Shown piece after piece: positions 21,378-28,512 of a stretch of 49,967 bases of DNA. This stretch comes from Thiocystis violacea. GTDB lineage: Bacteria; Pseudomonadota; Gammaproteobacteria; Chromatiales; Chromatiaceae. The notes below the pieces were generated by a model. That model was not told where the DNA came from, did no database searches, and saw nothing but the letters and a program-made list of their open reading frames with translations. A program made the translations under genes and the position numbers. The DNA lies in the NCBI RefSeq assembly GCF_016583575.1, contig NZ_NRRG01000038.1, positions 1 through 49,967 on the forward strand, in the 5' to 3' direction. The stretch's first letter is position 1. The number at the start of each line of letters is the position of its first letter.

Positions 21378-22606
21378 ACGTCTACCAGGCCGCGCTCGCC
21401 CGGATCGAGGAAGCCATCCGCACCCATGCCGATTTCTATGTCAGCTTCTCCGGAGGGAAAGACTCCGGCGTCCTCGTCCATCTGGTGATCGAGGTCGCCA
21501 CCCGCTTGGATCGGCTCCCGGTCAAGGTCGTCTTCTCCGACCTCGAAGCCATCTTCCAAGAGACCGCCCGCTACGTGCGCAGCATCATGGACCGCCCCGA
21601 CGTCGAGCCTTACTGGCTCTGTCTCCCCGAGATCGAGAACAACGCCACCAGCGTATACCAGCGCTATTTCCGCTACTGGGATCCACGCGAACGACCCTGG
21701 GCGCGCGACCTCCCGGACATGCCCTATGTCATCACCGAGGCCAATCTGCCCGACTGGCTGCGCCCCTACTACACCACCAGATCCGTCAACGACTGGACCA
21801 TCACCCGCATGGGCGAGGCCCTGTGCGACAAGACTGGCGCCACTGACGTCGCCAACTTTATCGGCATGCGCGGCGACGAATCCTATGGGCGCCTGATGAA
21901 CGTGCGCACCATGAAGCACCGCGACAAGAAGAACCCCCACACCTACCGCTATATCCACAAGGATCCGCGCACCTGGATCTGCCTGCCGATGCACGACTGG
22001 CACGTCGAGGATGTCTGGCACTACTACGCCGTCAACCGCCTGGACTACAACCGGGTCTATGACTCCATGCACCGCATGGGCATCCCGCCGCACGAACAGC
22101 GCACCTGCTTCGCCTTCGGCGAAGAGCAGAAAAACACCCTGTTCCAATGGTGCGTGATCGAGCCGGAAACCTGGGATCGCATGGTGACCCGCGTCGCCGG
22201 GGCCAACTTCGGCAAGCTCTACAACCACACCCGCATCAACAGCGGCAAGGTCCGCAAGCCGGCCGATCTCACCTGGAAAGCCTACACCCAGCTCCTGCTC
22301 GACTCGCTCCCCGAGGAAGCCCGCGCGCTCTTCAAGGAAAAGTTCGCCATCGTCTTCCGCTACCACCAGCATTTCTATGGCGACAAGGCCGGCATCCCGC
22401 CCGAGGTCTACATCCAGGACAGCCGCAAGGACTGCAAGCGCGTCATGGCCGAGACCGGCCTTGGCATCAAGCACTTCATCACCTGGGAGACGCTCGCCAG
22501 CGCCATCATCAAGCGCGACTTTGTGTTCAAGCGCTACGGCTTCGGCTATAGCCAAAAGATGCAAGACCGCATCGAATCGATCTATGCCAAATACGGGGAT
22601 CTCTGA
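21374..22606 (+). CDS. ibrA: IbrA-like PAPS-reductase family protein
   Basis: A protein of 410 residues starting at GTG 21374. SFSGGKDSG at about residue 25 is the PP-loop of the PAPS reductase/ATP pyrophosphatase superfamily. The rest matches DUF3440/IbrA (FIGMRGDESYGRLMNVRTMK, TWICLPMHDWHVEDVWHYYA, PHEQRTCFAFGEEQ). IbrA and IbrB were first described as activators of eib genes in E. coli; the biochemical activity is unsettled, and DndC-like sulfur chemistry on DNA has been considered for PP-loop proteins paired with ParB-like proteins. The genes here are translationally coupled. Confidence 0.9.
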   Translation: MNVYQAALARIEEAIRTHADFYVSFSGGKDSGVLVHLVIEVATRLDRLPVKVVFSDLEAIFQETARYVRSIMDRPDVEPYWLCLPEIENNATSVYQRYFRYWDPRERPWARDLPDMPYVITEANLPDWLRPYYTTRSVNDWTITRMGEALCDKTGATDVANFIGMRGDESYGRLMNVRTMKHRDKKNPHTYRYIHKDPRTWICLPMHDWHVEDVWHYYAVNRLDYNRVYDSMHRMGIPPHEQRTCFAFGEEQKNTLFQWCVIEPETWDRMVTRVAGANFGKLYNHTRINSGKVRKPADLTWKAYTQLLLDSLPEEARALFKEKFAIVFRYHQHFYGDKAGIPPEVYIQDSRKDCKRVMAETGLGIKHFITWETLASAIIKRDFVFKRYGFGYSQKMQDRIESIYAKYGDL

Positions 22607-23127
22607 TGAACAACCGCACGCCCGATTTATTCGGCAATGACGAGATCCAGATCCGGCTACCCGTCATCGTCCCGCTGGCCCAGCTCAAGCCCAACCCCTG
22701 GAACCCCAACAAGGTCGCCAAGCCCGAGCTGGAGCTGCTCAAGCGCAGCATCCGCAAGTCCGGATTCTGTTTCCCCATCGTCGTCATCCAGGACGGCCCG
22801 GACAGCTACATGATCGTCGACGGCTTTCACCGCCACATCGTCGCCCAGCAGCTCAAAATGCGCGAGGTTCCCGTCGTCATCCTCGACGATCCACCCGAGG
22901 AACTCATGGCCGCCACCATCCGCTTCAACCGCGCCCGTGGCACCCACCAGATCGACCAGATGAGTCACATCGTCGGCGATCTGGTCCAGATGGGCCTGAC
23001 CGACTCCGAAGTCGCCAAGAATCTCGGCATGGACGCCGACGAAATCCTCCGCCTCAAACAGAACACCGGCATCGCCGAACTCTTCCTCGATCATCAATGG
23101 TCCACCGCCTGGGAGCCCAACGCTTGA
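22606..23127 (+). CDS. ibrB: IbrB-like ParB/sulfiredoxin-fold protein
   Basis: A protein of 173 residues. VPLAQLKPNPWNPNKVAKPE, then VVIQDGPDSYMIVDGFHRHI and MAATIRFNRARGTHQIDQMS form the ParB N-terminal domain with the GFHRH (ParB GxxRxxA-type) box, now known as a nucleotide-binding CTPase fold in true ParBs. The C-terminal LTDSEVAKNLGMDADEILRL is a helix-turn-helix. The ATG overlaps the ibrA stop as TGATG. It works with IbrA in known systems. Confidence 0.9.
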   Translation: MNNRTPDLFGNDEIQIRLPVIVPLAQLKPNPWNPNKVAKPELELLKRSIRKSGFCFPIVVIQDGPDSYMIVDGFHRHIVAQQLKMREVPVVILDDPPEELMAATIRFNRARGTHQIDQMSHIVGDLVQMGLTDSEVAKNLGMDADEILRLKQNTGIAELFLDHQWSTAWEPNA

Positions 23128-23501
23128 CCGACCTCACCTTCCAAACCGCCCAAGCCCGTCTCGGTCTCACCCGCGCCGAGCTGGCTGCCGCCTTGGGCGT
23201 GGATTACGACACCCTCTCCAAGTGGGAGCGTGGCGAGCGCACCCCGCCCGCGGTCGCGGCCAGCCATCTTCGCCTGCTCGGCTGGCTGCACGGCAAGCGG
23301 CTCCTCAACCCCTGGCTACTGATCTGCCGGGTCAAACGGAATCCCCCATGTTCATCATCGAAAACCGAGGCCAAGCCATCGCCCGCACCAACTACTGGGG
23401 CAGCGACCACGCCCGCAACGGCTACCTCTACCTCACCTGGAACGCCGGAGCCGCCAGACTCCTCGTGCCCGATGCCGCCAAGGCCATCCTCAGAGACATG
23501 A
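23124..23501 (+). CDS. HTH_XRE protein, 3' end uncertain
   Basis: A TTG start (23124) overlaps the ibrB stop as TTGA. Residues about 1-60 (TDLTFQTAQARLGLTRAELA, then AALGVDYDTLSKWERGERTP) are a clean XRE helix-turn-helix. After NPWLLICRVKRNP the sequence becomes Ser/Thr/Pro-rich and overlaps the next gene by 154 bases in another frame, so the last 50 or so residues probably result from a lost stop or a frameshift. The real protein is likely about 75 residues. Confidence 0.6.
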   Translation: MTDLTFQTAQARLGLTRAELAAALGVDYDTLSKWERGERTPPAVAASHLRLLGWLHGKRLLNPWLLICRVKRNPPCSSSKTEAKPSPAPTTGAATTPATATSTSPGTPEPPDSSCPMPPRPSSET

Positions 23502-23770
23502 CCGGCGCGCGCGAGGTGCTGATCTCGCGCGGACCCTGGCCCGACCAGGGCGGACGCGAAGCGCTGGAGCTGCTGTGGGAAGACGACAGCGACAGCCCCT
23601 TCGCCATTCACCTGGTCGCCGAGCAAACGGACCGACTGATTCCGGAAGAGCAACAAGGAGGAGGATTCGCCGTCGCCGTTTGGACCCGCGGCGGCATGAA
23701 AGGCCGCTGGCCGGGCCGATACCGGATCGTCGAGGCTATTCCCTGCTTGAACCCATGGACCATCAACTGA
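23348..23770 (+). CDS. Conserved plasmid/phage protein, 140 aa
   Basis: Begins MFIIENRGQAIARTNYWGSD and continues HARNGYLYLTWNAGAARLLV, then REALELLWEDDSDSPFAIHL. It belongs to a group of short plasmid- and phage-encoded proteins with this N-terminus, as I remember them, with no known activity. Beta-rich, cytoplasmic. It follows the HTH gene and overlaps its questionable 3' end. Confidence 0.6.
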   Translation: MFIIENRGQAIARTNYWGSDHARNGYLYLTWNAGAARLLVPDAAKAILRDMTGAREVLISRGPWPDQGGREALELLWEDDSDSPFAIHLVAEQTDRLIPEEQQGGGFAVAVWTRGGMKGRWPGRYRIVEAIPCLNPWTIN

Positions 23771-23787
23771 ACGAAAAGGAGACCGAC

Positions 23788-24240
23788 ATGAACCGCCAAG
23801 CCCTCGTGATCGTCGCCGTCCTGATCGCCGCTGGAAACGCCCACGCCGCCGGCCTCTACAAATGCGTCGATCCAGTCACAGGGAAAACCACCTTCTCGCA
23901 GTTCCAATGCGCCCCCGATGCCGCGCCCGTGGATGTCCGCATTCACGCCCCAACCGCCGAGCAGGTCCAAGCCCACGCCGCGCGTGTCGAATCCGACATC
24001 CAGTTCCTTGACGAAGAGAGCGCCAGGCGCCGCGCCATGGAGGCGGCCGCCGCGCGCCAACAGGCGGTCGAGAACGCACGCACCCGGCATGCCGCCGAAA
24101 TCTCCGCGATCGCGGCCAGGCGCGCCCGAGCGGCCAACAATCTGGCCGGAGCCACTTGGGAGAATGCGCTATCCCAAGACGCCGCCGCCGCCGACGCGCG
24201 CTACCAGGCGGAAATGGACCGGTTACGCGGGGAGCGCTGA
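23788..24240 (+). CDS. Exported DUF4124-domain protein
   Basis: A protein of 150 residues. The signal peptide (MNRQALVIVAVLIAAGNAHA) is followed by AGLYKCVDPVTGKTTFSQFQ, the DUF4124 signature of small periplasmic proteins in gammaproteobacteria. The rest is a long Ala/Arg/Glu-rich coiled coil. GGAG lies seven bases before the ATG. Not a virion or lysis protein by type; it is probably expressed in the lysogen or alters the infected cell envelope. Confidence 0.75.
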   Translation: MNRQALVIVAVLIAAGNAHAAGLYKCVDPVTGKTTFSQFQCAPDAAPVDVRIHAPTAEQVQAHAARVESDIQFLDEESARRRAMEAAAARQQAVENARTRHAAEISAIAARRARAANNLAGATWENALSQDAAAADARYQAEMDRLRGER

Positions 24241-24352
24241 CGCCCGGAGGTTTGACCCTCGCGCCGAGAGTTGCGCCCGGTCACGGACACCGCGCCACGC
24301 TTTGGATACGCTGTTCCCTCGCGAATCGGATCGATTCAACGGAGAAAACAGC
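24241..24352 (+). other. Intergenic gap between exported-protein genes
   Basis: About 110 bases with no convincing ORF. GGAG just before 24353 serves the next gene. No strong hairpin or promoter is seen. Confidence 0.3.
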
Positions 24353-24796
24353 ATGAAGCGGAAACTGATGGTGATCGCCGGGCTGCTGCTGGCGGGAGCG
24401 GCTCAGGGAGGGTGTTACGACTTGCGCGACGCGAACGGAGCGCTCTTGTCCTCGACGCCAACTCCGCCGTTTTCACTCGCTTGGCCGGACGAGGCTCCAG
24501 ACGCCAAAGCCGCCCGCGCGCGAGGAGAGCGGGTCGTCATTCGGCAAGGAGCGTGCTACGCCGTCAGTCGTGACGGCGACGTCTCGCCCGTCATGCAAGA
24601 GCGAACGCTCGGAGCGCCTGTTGTCCATTACGCTCGAAGCACCGGGTCTTATGGCGGCGTTTCTTCTGCGTATAGCGGCGGCGGATCCTACGGCGGAGGC
24701 GGTTATGGGGGAGGGAGAACCGTTCATACTGGCCCGAGAGGCGGGAAGTTTTACATCAATAGCCGTGGCAACAAGACTTACGTCAAAAGACGATAA
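24353..24796 (+). CDS. Exported Gly-rich protein with PBCV-type basic adaptor tail
   Basis: A protein of 147 residues. The signal peptide (MKRKLMVIAGLLLAGAAQGG) is followed by a Cys-containing domain (CYDLRDANGALLSS), a Gly/Ser/Tyr-rich linker (SYGGVSSAYSGGGSYGGGGY) and a basic tail, HTGPRGGKFYINSRGNKTYV. That tail matches the short TGPRGGxYYIN...K-Y motif named the PBCV-specific basic adaptor and found in scattered bacterial proteins. The lipobox is imperfect, so periplasmic export is more likely than lipidation. Role unknown. Confidence 0.7.
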   Translation: MKRKLMVIAGLLLAGAAQGGCYDLRDANGALLSSTPTPPFSLAWPDEAPDAKAARARGERVVIRQGACYAVSRDGDVSPVMQERTLGAPVVHYARSTGSYGGVSSAYSGGGSYGGGGYGGGRTVHTGPRGGKFYINSRGNKTYVKRR

Positions 24797-24819
24797 AAAC
24801 GCGCATTAAAGGAGTCAGC

Positions 24820-25335
24820 ATGCAAGTCGTACAAGAACAATTAAAGCAATGCAATGTGTGCAACCGCCAAACCCTTCATCAGCGAAATAATAAGCAGATG
24901 TCATGGGTTATGCATTTGGTGTTGGCGATTTTTACCCTAGGGGCATGGCTGCTAATCTGGTTGTTAATCGCCATCTGGCATATCCTGACCAAGCCCATCG
25001 GGGCGCGCTGGATATGCTCGGTTTGCGGGCAGAAAGAGTCAGCGACCCCTACATTTGATCGAATGTTTGCGACGGACAAATCAAAACCGCCGCGCAACCT
25101 CCGCGCCGAGCCGAAAACAAGAGAAACGGCCAAAGCGACTCCTCCCGCCCCACCTAAGCCGAAAGTTTCGGCGGTCATCCAGGCGCCACGGCCCATCCCT
25201 GGCCAGCCAGAATTGCTGCTCCCCGTCCAGGCGCAACACGAAAACGATATTATCCGATGCTCCAATCCAGGCTGCGGGCGTTTGCTGCCGCTGGCGTCCG
25301 CGACGTGCGTTCACTGTGGGACGGTTCATTCCTGA
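24820..25335 (+). CDS. Zinc-ribbon membrane protein
   Basis: A protein of 171 residues. CNVCNRQTLHQRNN and CSVCGQKE at the N-terminus flank a hydrophobic hairpin (MHLVLAIFTLGAWLLIWLLI, then AIWHIL). After a Pro-rich linker it ends with a second zinc ribbon, CSNPGCGRLLPLASATCVHC. AAAGGAG precedes the ATG. Membrane-anchored zinc ribbons of this type are uncharacterised. It is AT-richer than neighbouring genes. Confidence 0.65.
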   Translation: MQVVQEQLKQCNVCNRQTLHQRNNKQMSWVMHLVLAIFTLGAWLLIWLLIAIWHILTKPIGARWICSVCGQKESATPTFDRMFATDKSKPPRNLRAEPKTRETAKATPPAPPKPKVSAVIQAPRPIPGQPELLLPVQAQHENDIIRCSNPGCGRLLPLASATCVHCGTVHS

Positions 25336-25363
25336 CGTGACACCATCGGCTTACGACCCCTTC

Positions 25364-25399
25364 AGCCACCCAACGCTGAGATTCTGGCGTTGGGTGGCT
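25364..25399 (+). terminator. 13-bp perfect hairpin after membrane protein gene
   Basis: AGCCACCCAACGC (25364-25376) and GCGTTGGGTGGCT (25387-25399) form a perfect 13-bp stem with a 10-nt loop. No T-run follows, but its place at the end of the P2 operon and before a new promoter suggests termination or insulation. Confidence 0.55.
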
Positions 25400-25434
25400 C
25401 GCTCGATCCGGCGCCTCTGGCGCAAGTCGCGGCG

Positions 25435-25464
25435 TTGACACCCGCGACCGACCCGGCCTATCCT
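25435..25464 (+). promoter_or_regulatory. Promoter of the C4-like RNA / antirepressor unit
   Basis: TTGACA (25435-25440), 18-bp spacer, TATCCT (25459-25464). The expected start is near 25471, just ahead of the antisense segment. Confidence 0.6.
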
Positions 25465-25470
25465 AGCGCT

Positions 25471-25537
25471 CAAGAGGCCTCGAAACCTCGCAAACTCTAC
25501 GCGGATCCCGCACCCGTCAGACATGCGGTATTTTTTT
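25471..25537 (+). ncRNA. Candidate C4-like antisense RNA
   Basis: A short unit between a promoter and a T-rich hairpin (CCGCA/TGCGG stem at 25508-25528, then seven Ts at 25531-25537). It has two segments complementary to the downstream leader: 25474-25486 pairs with 25617-25628 (12 pairs and one bulge), and 25495-25501 pairs with 25608-25614 (7 pairs), in the correct antiparallel order. Two-part complementarity to the leader of an antirepressor is how C4 RNA of phages P1 and P7 works. I infer the same role here. Confidence 0.55.
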
Positions 25538-25685
25538 GCCCAGCCGATTTATGGCCGGGAGTGCGCATTGGATACAACACCCGAAAGGGGAAACATGCGC
25601 GCGGTCTCGTAGAGCCGTTTCGAGCCTCCCGGCCGCCCTTCTGGGTTGGTCAATTGTCTCGAAGGCAAATCTACGGAGGTCCATC
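25536..25685 (+). other. Ash/Icd-like leader reading frame
   Basis: From TTG 25536 the frame reads through to the antirepressor ATG without a stop and contains SRRAVSSLPAALLGWSIVSK, the signature of the Ash/Icd-like leaders found before antirepressor genes in many prophages. A second frame from ATG 25523 gives a 29-aa peptide starting MRYFFAQPIYGRECA, the usual beginning of such leaders, and stops at TAG 25610-25612. The C4-like target lies inside this segment. Confidence 0.55.
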
Positions 25686-26453
25686 ATGGGCACCAGCAAG
25701 AGCAAGATCGTCACCTTCTCGTTCGACCAGTCTTTCAACGTCCGCGTCATCATGCGCGATGGAGATCCGTGGTTCTATGCCGTGGATGTTTGCGCGGCGC
25801 TTAGCGTCGCCAATGCGCGCGACGCCATCGCGAAACTTGACGATGACGAAAAGATGCAAGTCATTGATCCTGATACCGTCGGTTTAACCGACGGTACTGG
25901 AATCAATAACTTAGTAAACGCCGTCAACGAATCCGGCCTCTACACCCTCATCCTTCGCTGCCGCGACGCCACCAAGGCCGGAACCCTCGCGCACAAATTC
26001 CGCAAGTGGGTCACCGCCGAGGTCATCCCCTCCATCCGCAAGACCGGCGGCTACCAGCTCCCCGAGATCGAGATCCCCGCGACCCTGGAGACGGTCAACA
26101 GCGCCGATCTCGGCCGGCTCAGCCACATCGTCTACCTGATCAAGACCAACTTTCACATGGAGGGTAGCGCCTCGCACGCCGCCTATGCCCATCTGCGCAA
26201 ACAGTTCGGGCTGGAAAAAGGCATCGCCAGCTTGCCGACGGCTTATCTGGAGCAGGCCGTTCAGATCCTGCTGGAACTCCAACGCCTGTCGTTCGCCTTC
26301 AAGGGCCTCGTCATCGAGGCCGAGAACCAGTTCATCCGCCAGGTGCTGCGCTCCGGCAAGCCCCTGGACGATGAAGCCTTCAATGCCTTCTTCGATGCCG
26401 AACTGGCCAAGCTGATGGCCGATCACCGCCAGTCGCTCCAGCGCCTGAACTGA
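25686..26453 (+). CDS. BRO-N family antirepressor
   Basis: A protein of 255 residues with GGAGG eight bases before the ATG. Residues about 8-115 form a BRO N-terminal domain (VRVIMRDGDPWFYAVDVCAA, then LSVANARDAIAKLDDDEK, then NESGLYTLILRCRDATKAGT and HKFRKWVTAEVIPSIRKTGG). The C-terminal half is a helical bundle. Such proteins act as antirepressors, which fits a repressor lacking S24 autocleavage. Its expression would be held down by the C4-like RNA upstream. Confidence 0.85.
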   Translation: MGTSKSKIVTFSFDQSFNVRVIMRDGDPWFYAVDVCAALSVANARDAIAKLDDDEKMQVIDPDTVGLTDGTGINNLVNAVNESGLYTLILRCRDATKAGTLAHKFRKWVTAEVIPSIRKTGGYQLPEIEIPATLETVNSADLGRLSHIVYLIKTNFHMEGSASHAAYAHLRKQFGLEKGIASLPTAYLEQAVQILLELQRLSFAFKGLVIEAENQFIRQVLRSGKPLDDEAFNAFFDAELAKLMADHRQSLQRLN

Positions 26454-26463
26454 TCCCGCCCGC

Positions 26464-26493
26464 GACCATTTTCCTGCCCCCAGGGAAATGGTC
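26464..26493 (+). terminator. Hairpin after antirepressor gene
   Basis: GACCATTT-T-CCTG (26464-26476) pairs with CAGG-G-AAATGGTC (26481-26493) with a CCCC loop; only one internal position is a T-G pair. It starts 11 bases after the antirepressor stop. The U-run is missing. Confidence 0.45.
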
Positions 26494-26507
26494 ATCAGCC
26501 CCCATTG

Positions 26508-26528
26508 AAATTTCTCTCAGAGAAATTT
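26508..26528. promoter_or_regulatory. 21-bp AT-rich palindrome before head operon
   Basis: AAATTTCTCT-C-AGAGAAATTT is a perfect 21-bp palindrome. AAATTTC recurs three times within the next 30 bases, giving an AT-rich cluster unlike the surrounding sequence. It could be an operator for late head gene expression or a hairpin at the cargo boundary. Confidence 0.5.
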
Positions 26529-26578
26529 TCAAATTTCTTGACTAAAAATTTCAATGCCCGCCTGTCAGGCTGTCGGGC

Positions 26579-26830
26579 ATGTTGTCACGCACCCTTCAAA
26601 CGCTTTCCCTCGCCGAGCTGCAAACCGAGCGCTCGGCCTGCCTCTCCGCGCTCTTCAAGCTCGCCCGTGGCGAGACGACCCAGCGCGTCGGCTTCGACGG
26701 GCGCGCGGTCGACTACACCCCCGCCGACACAGCCAAGCTCGAAGCCCTGATCGGCGAGCTGGACCGCGCCATCCGCGCCAAGGAATCCGGCCGGACCCCC
26801 AACCGCCGCCCGCTGCACCCGGTCTACTGA
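26579..26830 (+). CDS. gpW-like head-tail connector
   Basis: A protein of 83 residues. LAELQTERSACLSALFKLAR, GETTQRVGFDGRAVDYTPAD and TAKLEALIGELDRAIRAKES match the gpW fold (two helices and a beta hairpin) of lambda, which joins the portal to the tail connector. Its place before the portal gene is the lambda order. A GCCCG/CGGGC hairpin overlaps the start region. Confidence 0.8.
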   Translation: MLSRTLQTLSLAELQTERSACLSALFKLARGETTQRVGFDGRAVDYTPADTAKLEALIGELDRAIRAKESGRTPNRRPLHPVY

Positions 26831-26831
26831 C

Positions 26832-28430
26832 ATGGGTTGGCCATCCTTCTTCCGCCCCAAGGCCCAAGCCGCCACCGACACCGCGCACGATGCCGCGAGC
26901 CGGACCACGCGCGGCCTGGAAACCTGGCTGCCGCGCGGCGGCTCCGCCGATGCCGATCTGCTCCCCGAGCTGGCCAGCATCGCCAACCGCTCGCGCGACC
27001 TCGAACGCAATCACCCGCTCGCCGCCGGCTACCTCCAGACCAACCGCGACAACATCGTCGGCCATGTCCTGAGCCTCTCCGCGCGACCGGATACCGACCT
27101 GCTCGGCTGGGACATCGACCAAGGCCGCGCCTGGGCGCGCACCGTGCGCGCACAGTGGCGCACCTGGGCCGAATCGCCGGAATGCGACGCCGCCGCCAGC
27201 GACACCCTGCTCGATCTCACCTTGCAGATGCTTACCGGCGCCTTCCTCAACGGCGACGCGGTCTGTCTGCCGCTCTGGATCGAGCGCCCCGGCGAGGGCT
27301 GGAAAACCAAGCTCCAGATCGTCGAGTCCGACCGCCTGGCCACGCCGCCGCACCTCACCCACCGCGCCGACATCCGCAACGGCGTCGAGATCGACGCCCA
27401 CGGCGCCCCGCTCGCCTACTGGATCAGCCGCACCCACCCAGGCGATAGTCTTGGTCTGTTCGGGCTTGCCGCCGTCGGACCGGACGACTTCCAGCGCCTC
27501 CCGGCCACCACGCCCTGGGGCCGTCGCCGTGTCATCCATCTGCGCGACAAGACCCGCGCCGGCGCCAATCGTGGCCGCCCGATCTTCAGCGCGGTGATCA
27601 AGGAGTTCTTCCAGGCCGGCAAGTACACCAATGCCGAACTCAGCGCCTCGGTCGTCAACGCCCTAGTCGCCGCCTTCATCGAGTCCACCATGGACTCGAC
27701 CGAGGTTCACGAGATCTTCAACAGCGCCGAGGGCGGCCCCGAAGCCTACTGGCGCGATCTGCTCGGCCAGGCCCAGCCGCGCCTGAAAGAAGGCGCGTTG
27801 ATCCAGCTCCCGATCGGCGCCCGCGCTAATTCCTTCACCCCCGGCCGCCCGAACGCCGCCTTCGAGGCGTTCATGCATGCCGTGCTACGCCACATCGCCG
27901 CCGGGCTCAACGTCCCCTATGAGCTGCTGACCAAGGACTTCAGCCAGACCAACTACTCCAGCGCCCGCGCCGCCCTGCTGGAGGCGTGGCGCTACTTCCA
28001 CGGCCGCCGCCGCTGGCTGATCGACCACTGGCTGCGCCCGGTCTACGAACTCTGGATGGAAGAGGCCGTCAACCTCGGCCGCGTCGACGCCCCCGACTGG
28101 TACCAACTGCGCCACGCCTATCTGCGCGCCCGCTGGGTCTTCTCCGGCCGCGGCTGGGTCGATCCCACCAAGGAAGCGAACGCCGCGCAGATCCGCATGG
28201 AGATCGGCGTCTCGACGCTGGAGCAGGAATGCGCCGAACAGGGCCTGGACTGGGAAGACGTCGCTGAACAGCGCGCCTTCGAGCGGCAGCGCCTCGACGA
28301 ACTCGGGCTGGCCCCAACCGACACCCTCGCCGTCGCCGCCCTGGCCGCCGCGACCGCCACGCCCGAGCCAGACCAAGACGAATCCTCCGATCCAAACCAG
28401 GACCGGAAAGAGGAGGCGCGACATGCCTAG
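26832..28430 (+). CDS. Portal protein (lambda gpB family)
   Basis: A protein of 532 residues that forms the dodecameric portal at one capsid vertex for DNA entry and exit. Signatures: RDLERNHPLAAGYLQTNRDN, IVESDRLATPP, GRRRVIHLRDKTRAGANRGR, HAVLRHIAAGLNVPYELLTK and DFSQTNYSSARAALLEAWRY, which is strongly conserved in lambda-like portals. The acidic, Pro-rich C-terminus is typical. It starts two bases after the gpW stop and overlaps the following frame by 8 nt. Confidence 0.95.
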   Translation: MGWPSFFRPKAQAATDTAHDAASRTTRGLETWLPRGGSADADLLPELASIANRSRDLERNHPLAAGYLQTNRDNIVGHVLSLSARPDTDLLGWDIDQGRAWARTVRAQWRTWAESPECDAAASDTLLDLTLQMLTGAFLNGDAVCLPLWIERPGEGWKTKLQIVESDRLATPPHLTHRADIRNGVEIDAHGAPLAYWISRTHPGDSLGLFGLAAVGPDDFQRLPATTPWGRRRVIHLRDKTRAGANRGRPIFSAVIKEFFQAGKYTNAELSASVVNALVAAFIESTMDSTEVHEIFNSAEGGPEAYWRDLLGQAQPRLKEGALIQLPIGARANSFTPGRPNAAFEAFMHAVLRHIAAGLNVPYELLTKDFSQTNYSSARAALLEAWRYFHGRRRWLIDHWLRPVYELWMEEAVNLGRVDAPDWYQLRHAYLRARWVFSGRGWVDPTKEANAAQIRMEIGVSTLEQECAEQGLDWEDVAEQRAFERQRLDELGLAPTDTLAVAALAAATATPEPDQDESSDPNQDRKEEARHA

Positions 28431-28451
28431 CGCCGCCCCGAAAACGACGAA

Positions 28452-28479
28452 CCCCCGCGCGGCTGGTACCGCGCGAGGG
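28452..28479 (+). terminator. GC-rich hairpin in the rha leader
   Basis: CCC-C-CGCGCGG pairs with CCGCGCG-A-GGG with loop CTGGTA: 7 pairs, one C-A mismatch and 3 pairs. It lies between the portal stop and the likely Rha start at 28513, a place where morons often carry their own control element. TCTTAT follows rather than a T-run. Confidence 0.4.
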
Positions 28480-28512
28480 CTCTTATCACAACCAGCAAAG
28501 CAGGTGCTGACC

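Noticed and set aside
21344-22564. 406-residue minus-strand open frame opposite ibrA
   Set aside because: The plus strand carries an unmistakable PP-loop and IbrA sequence.
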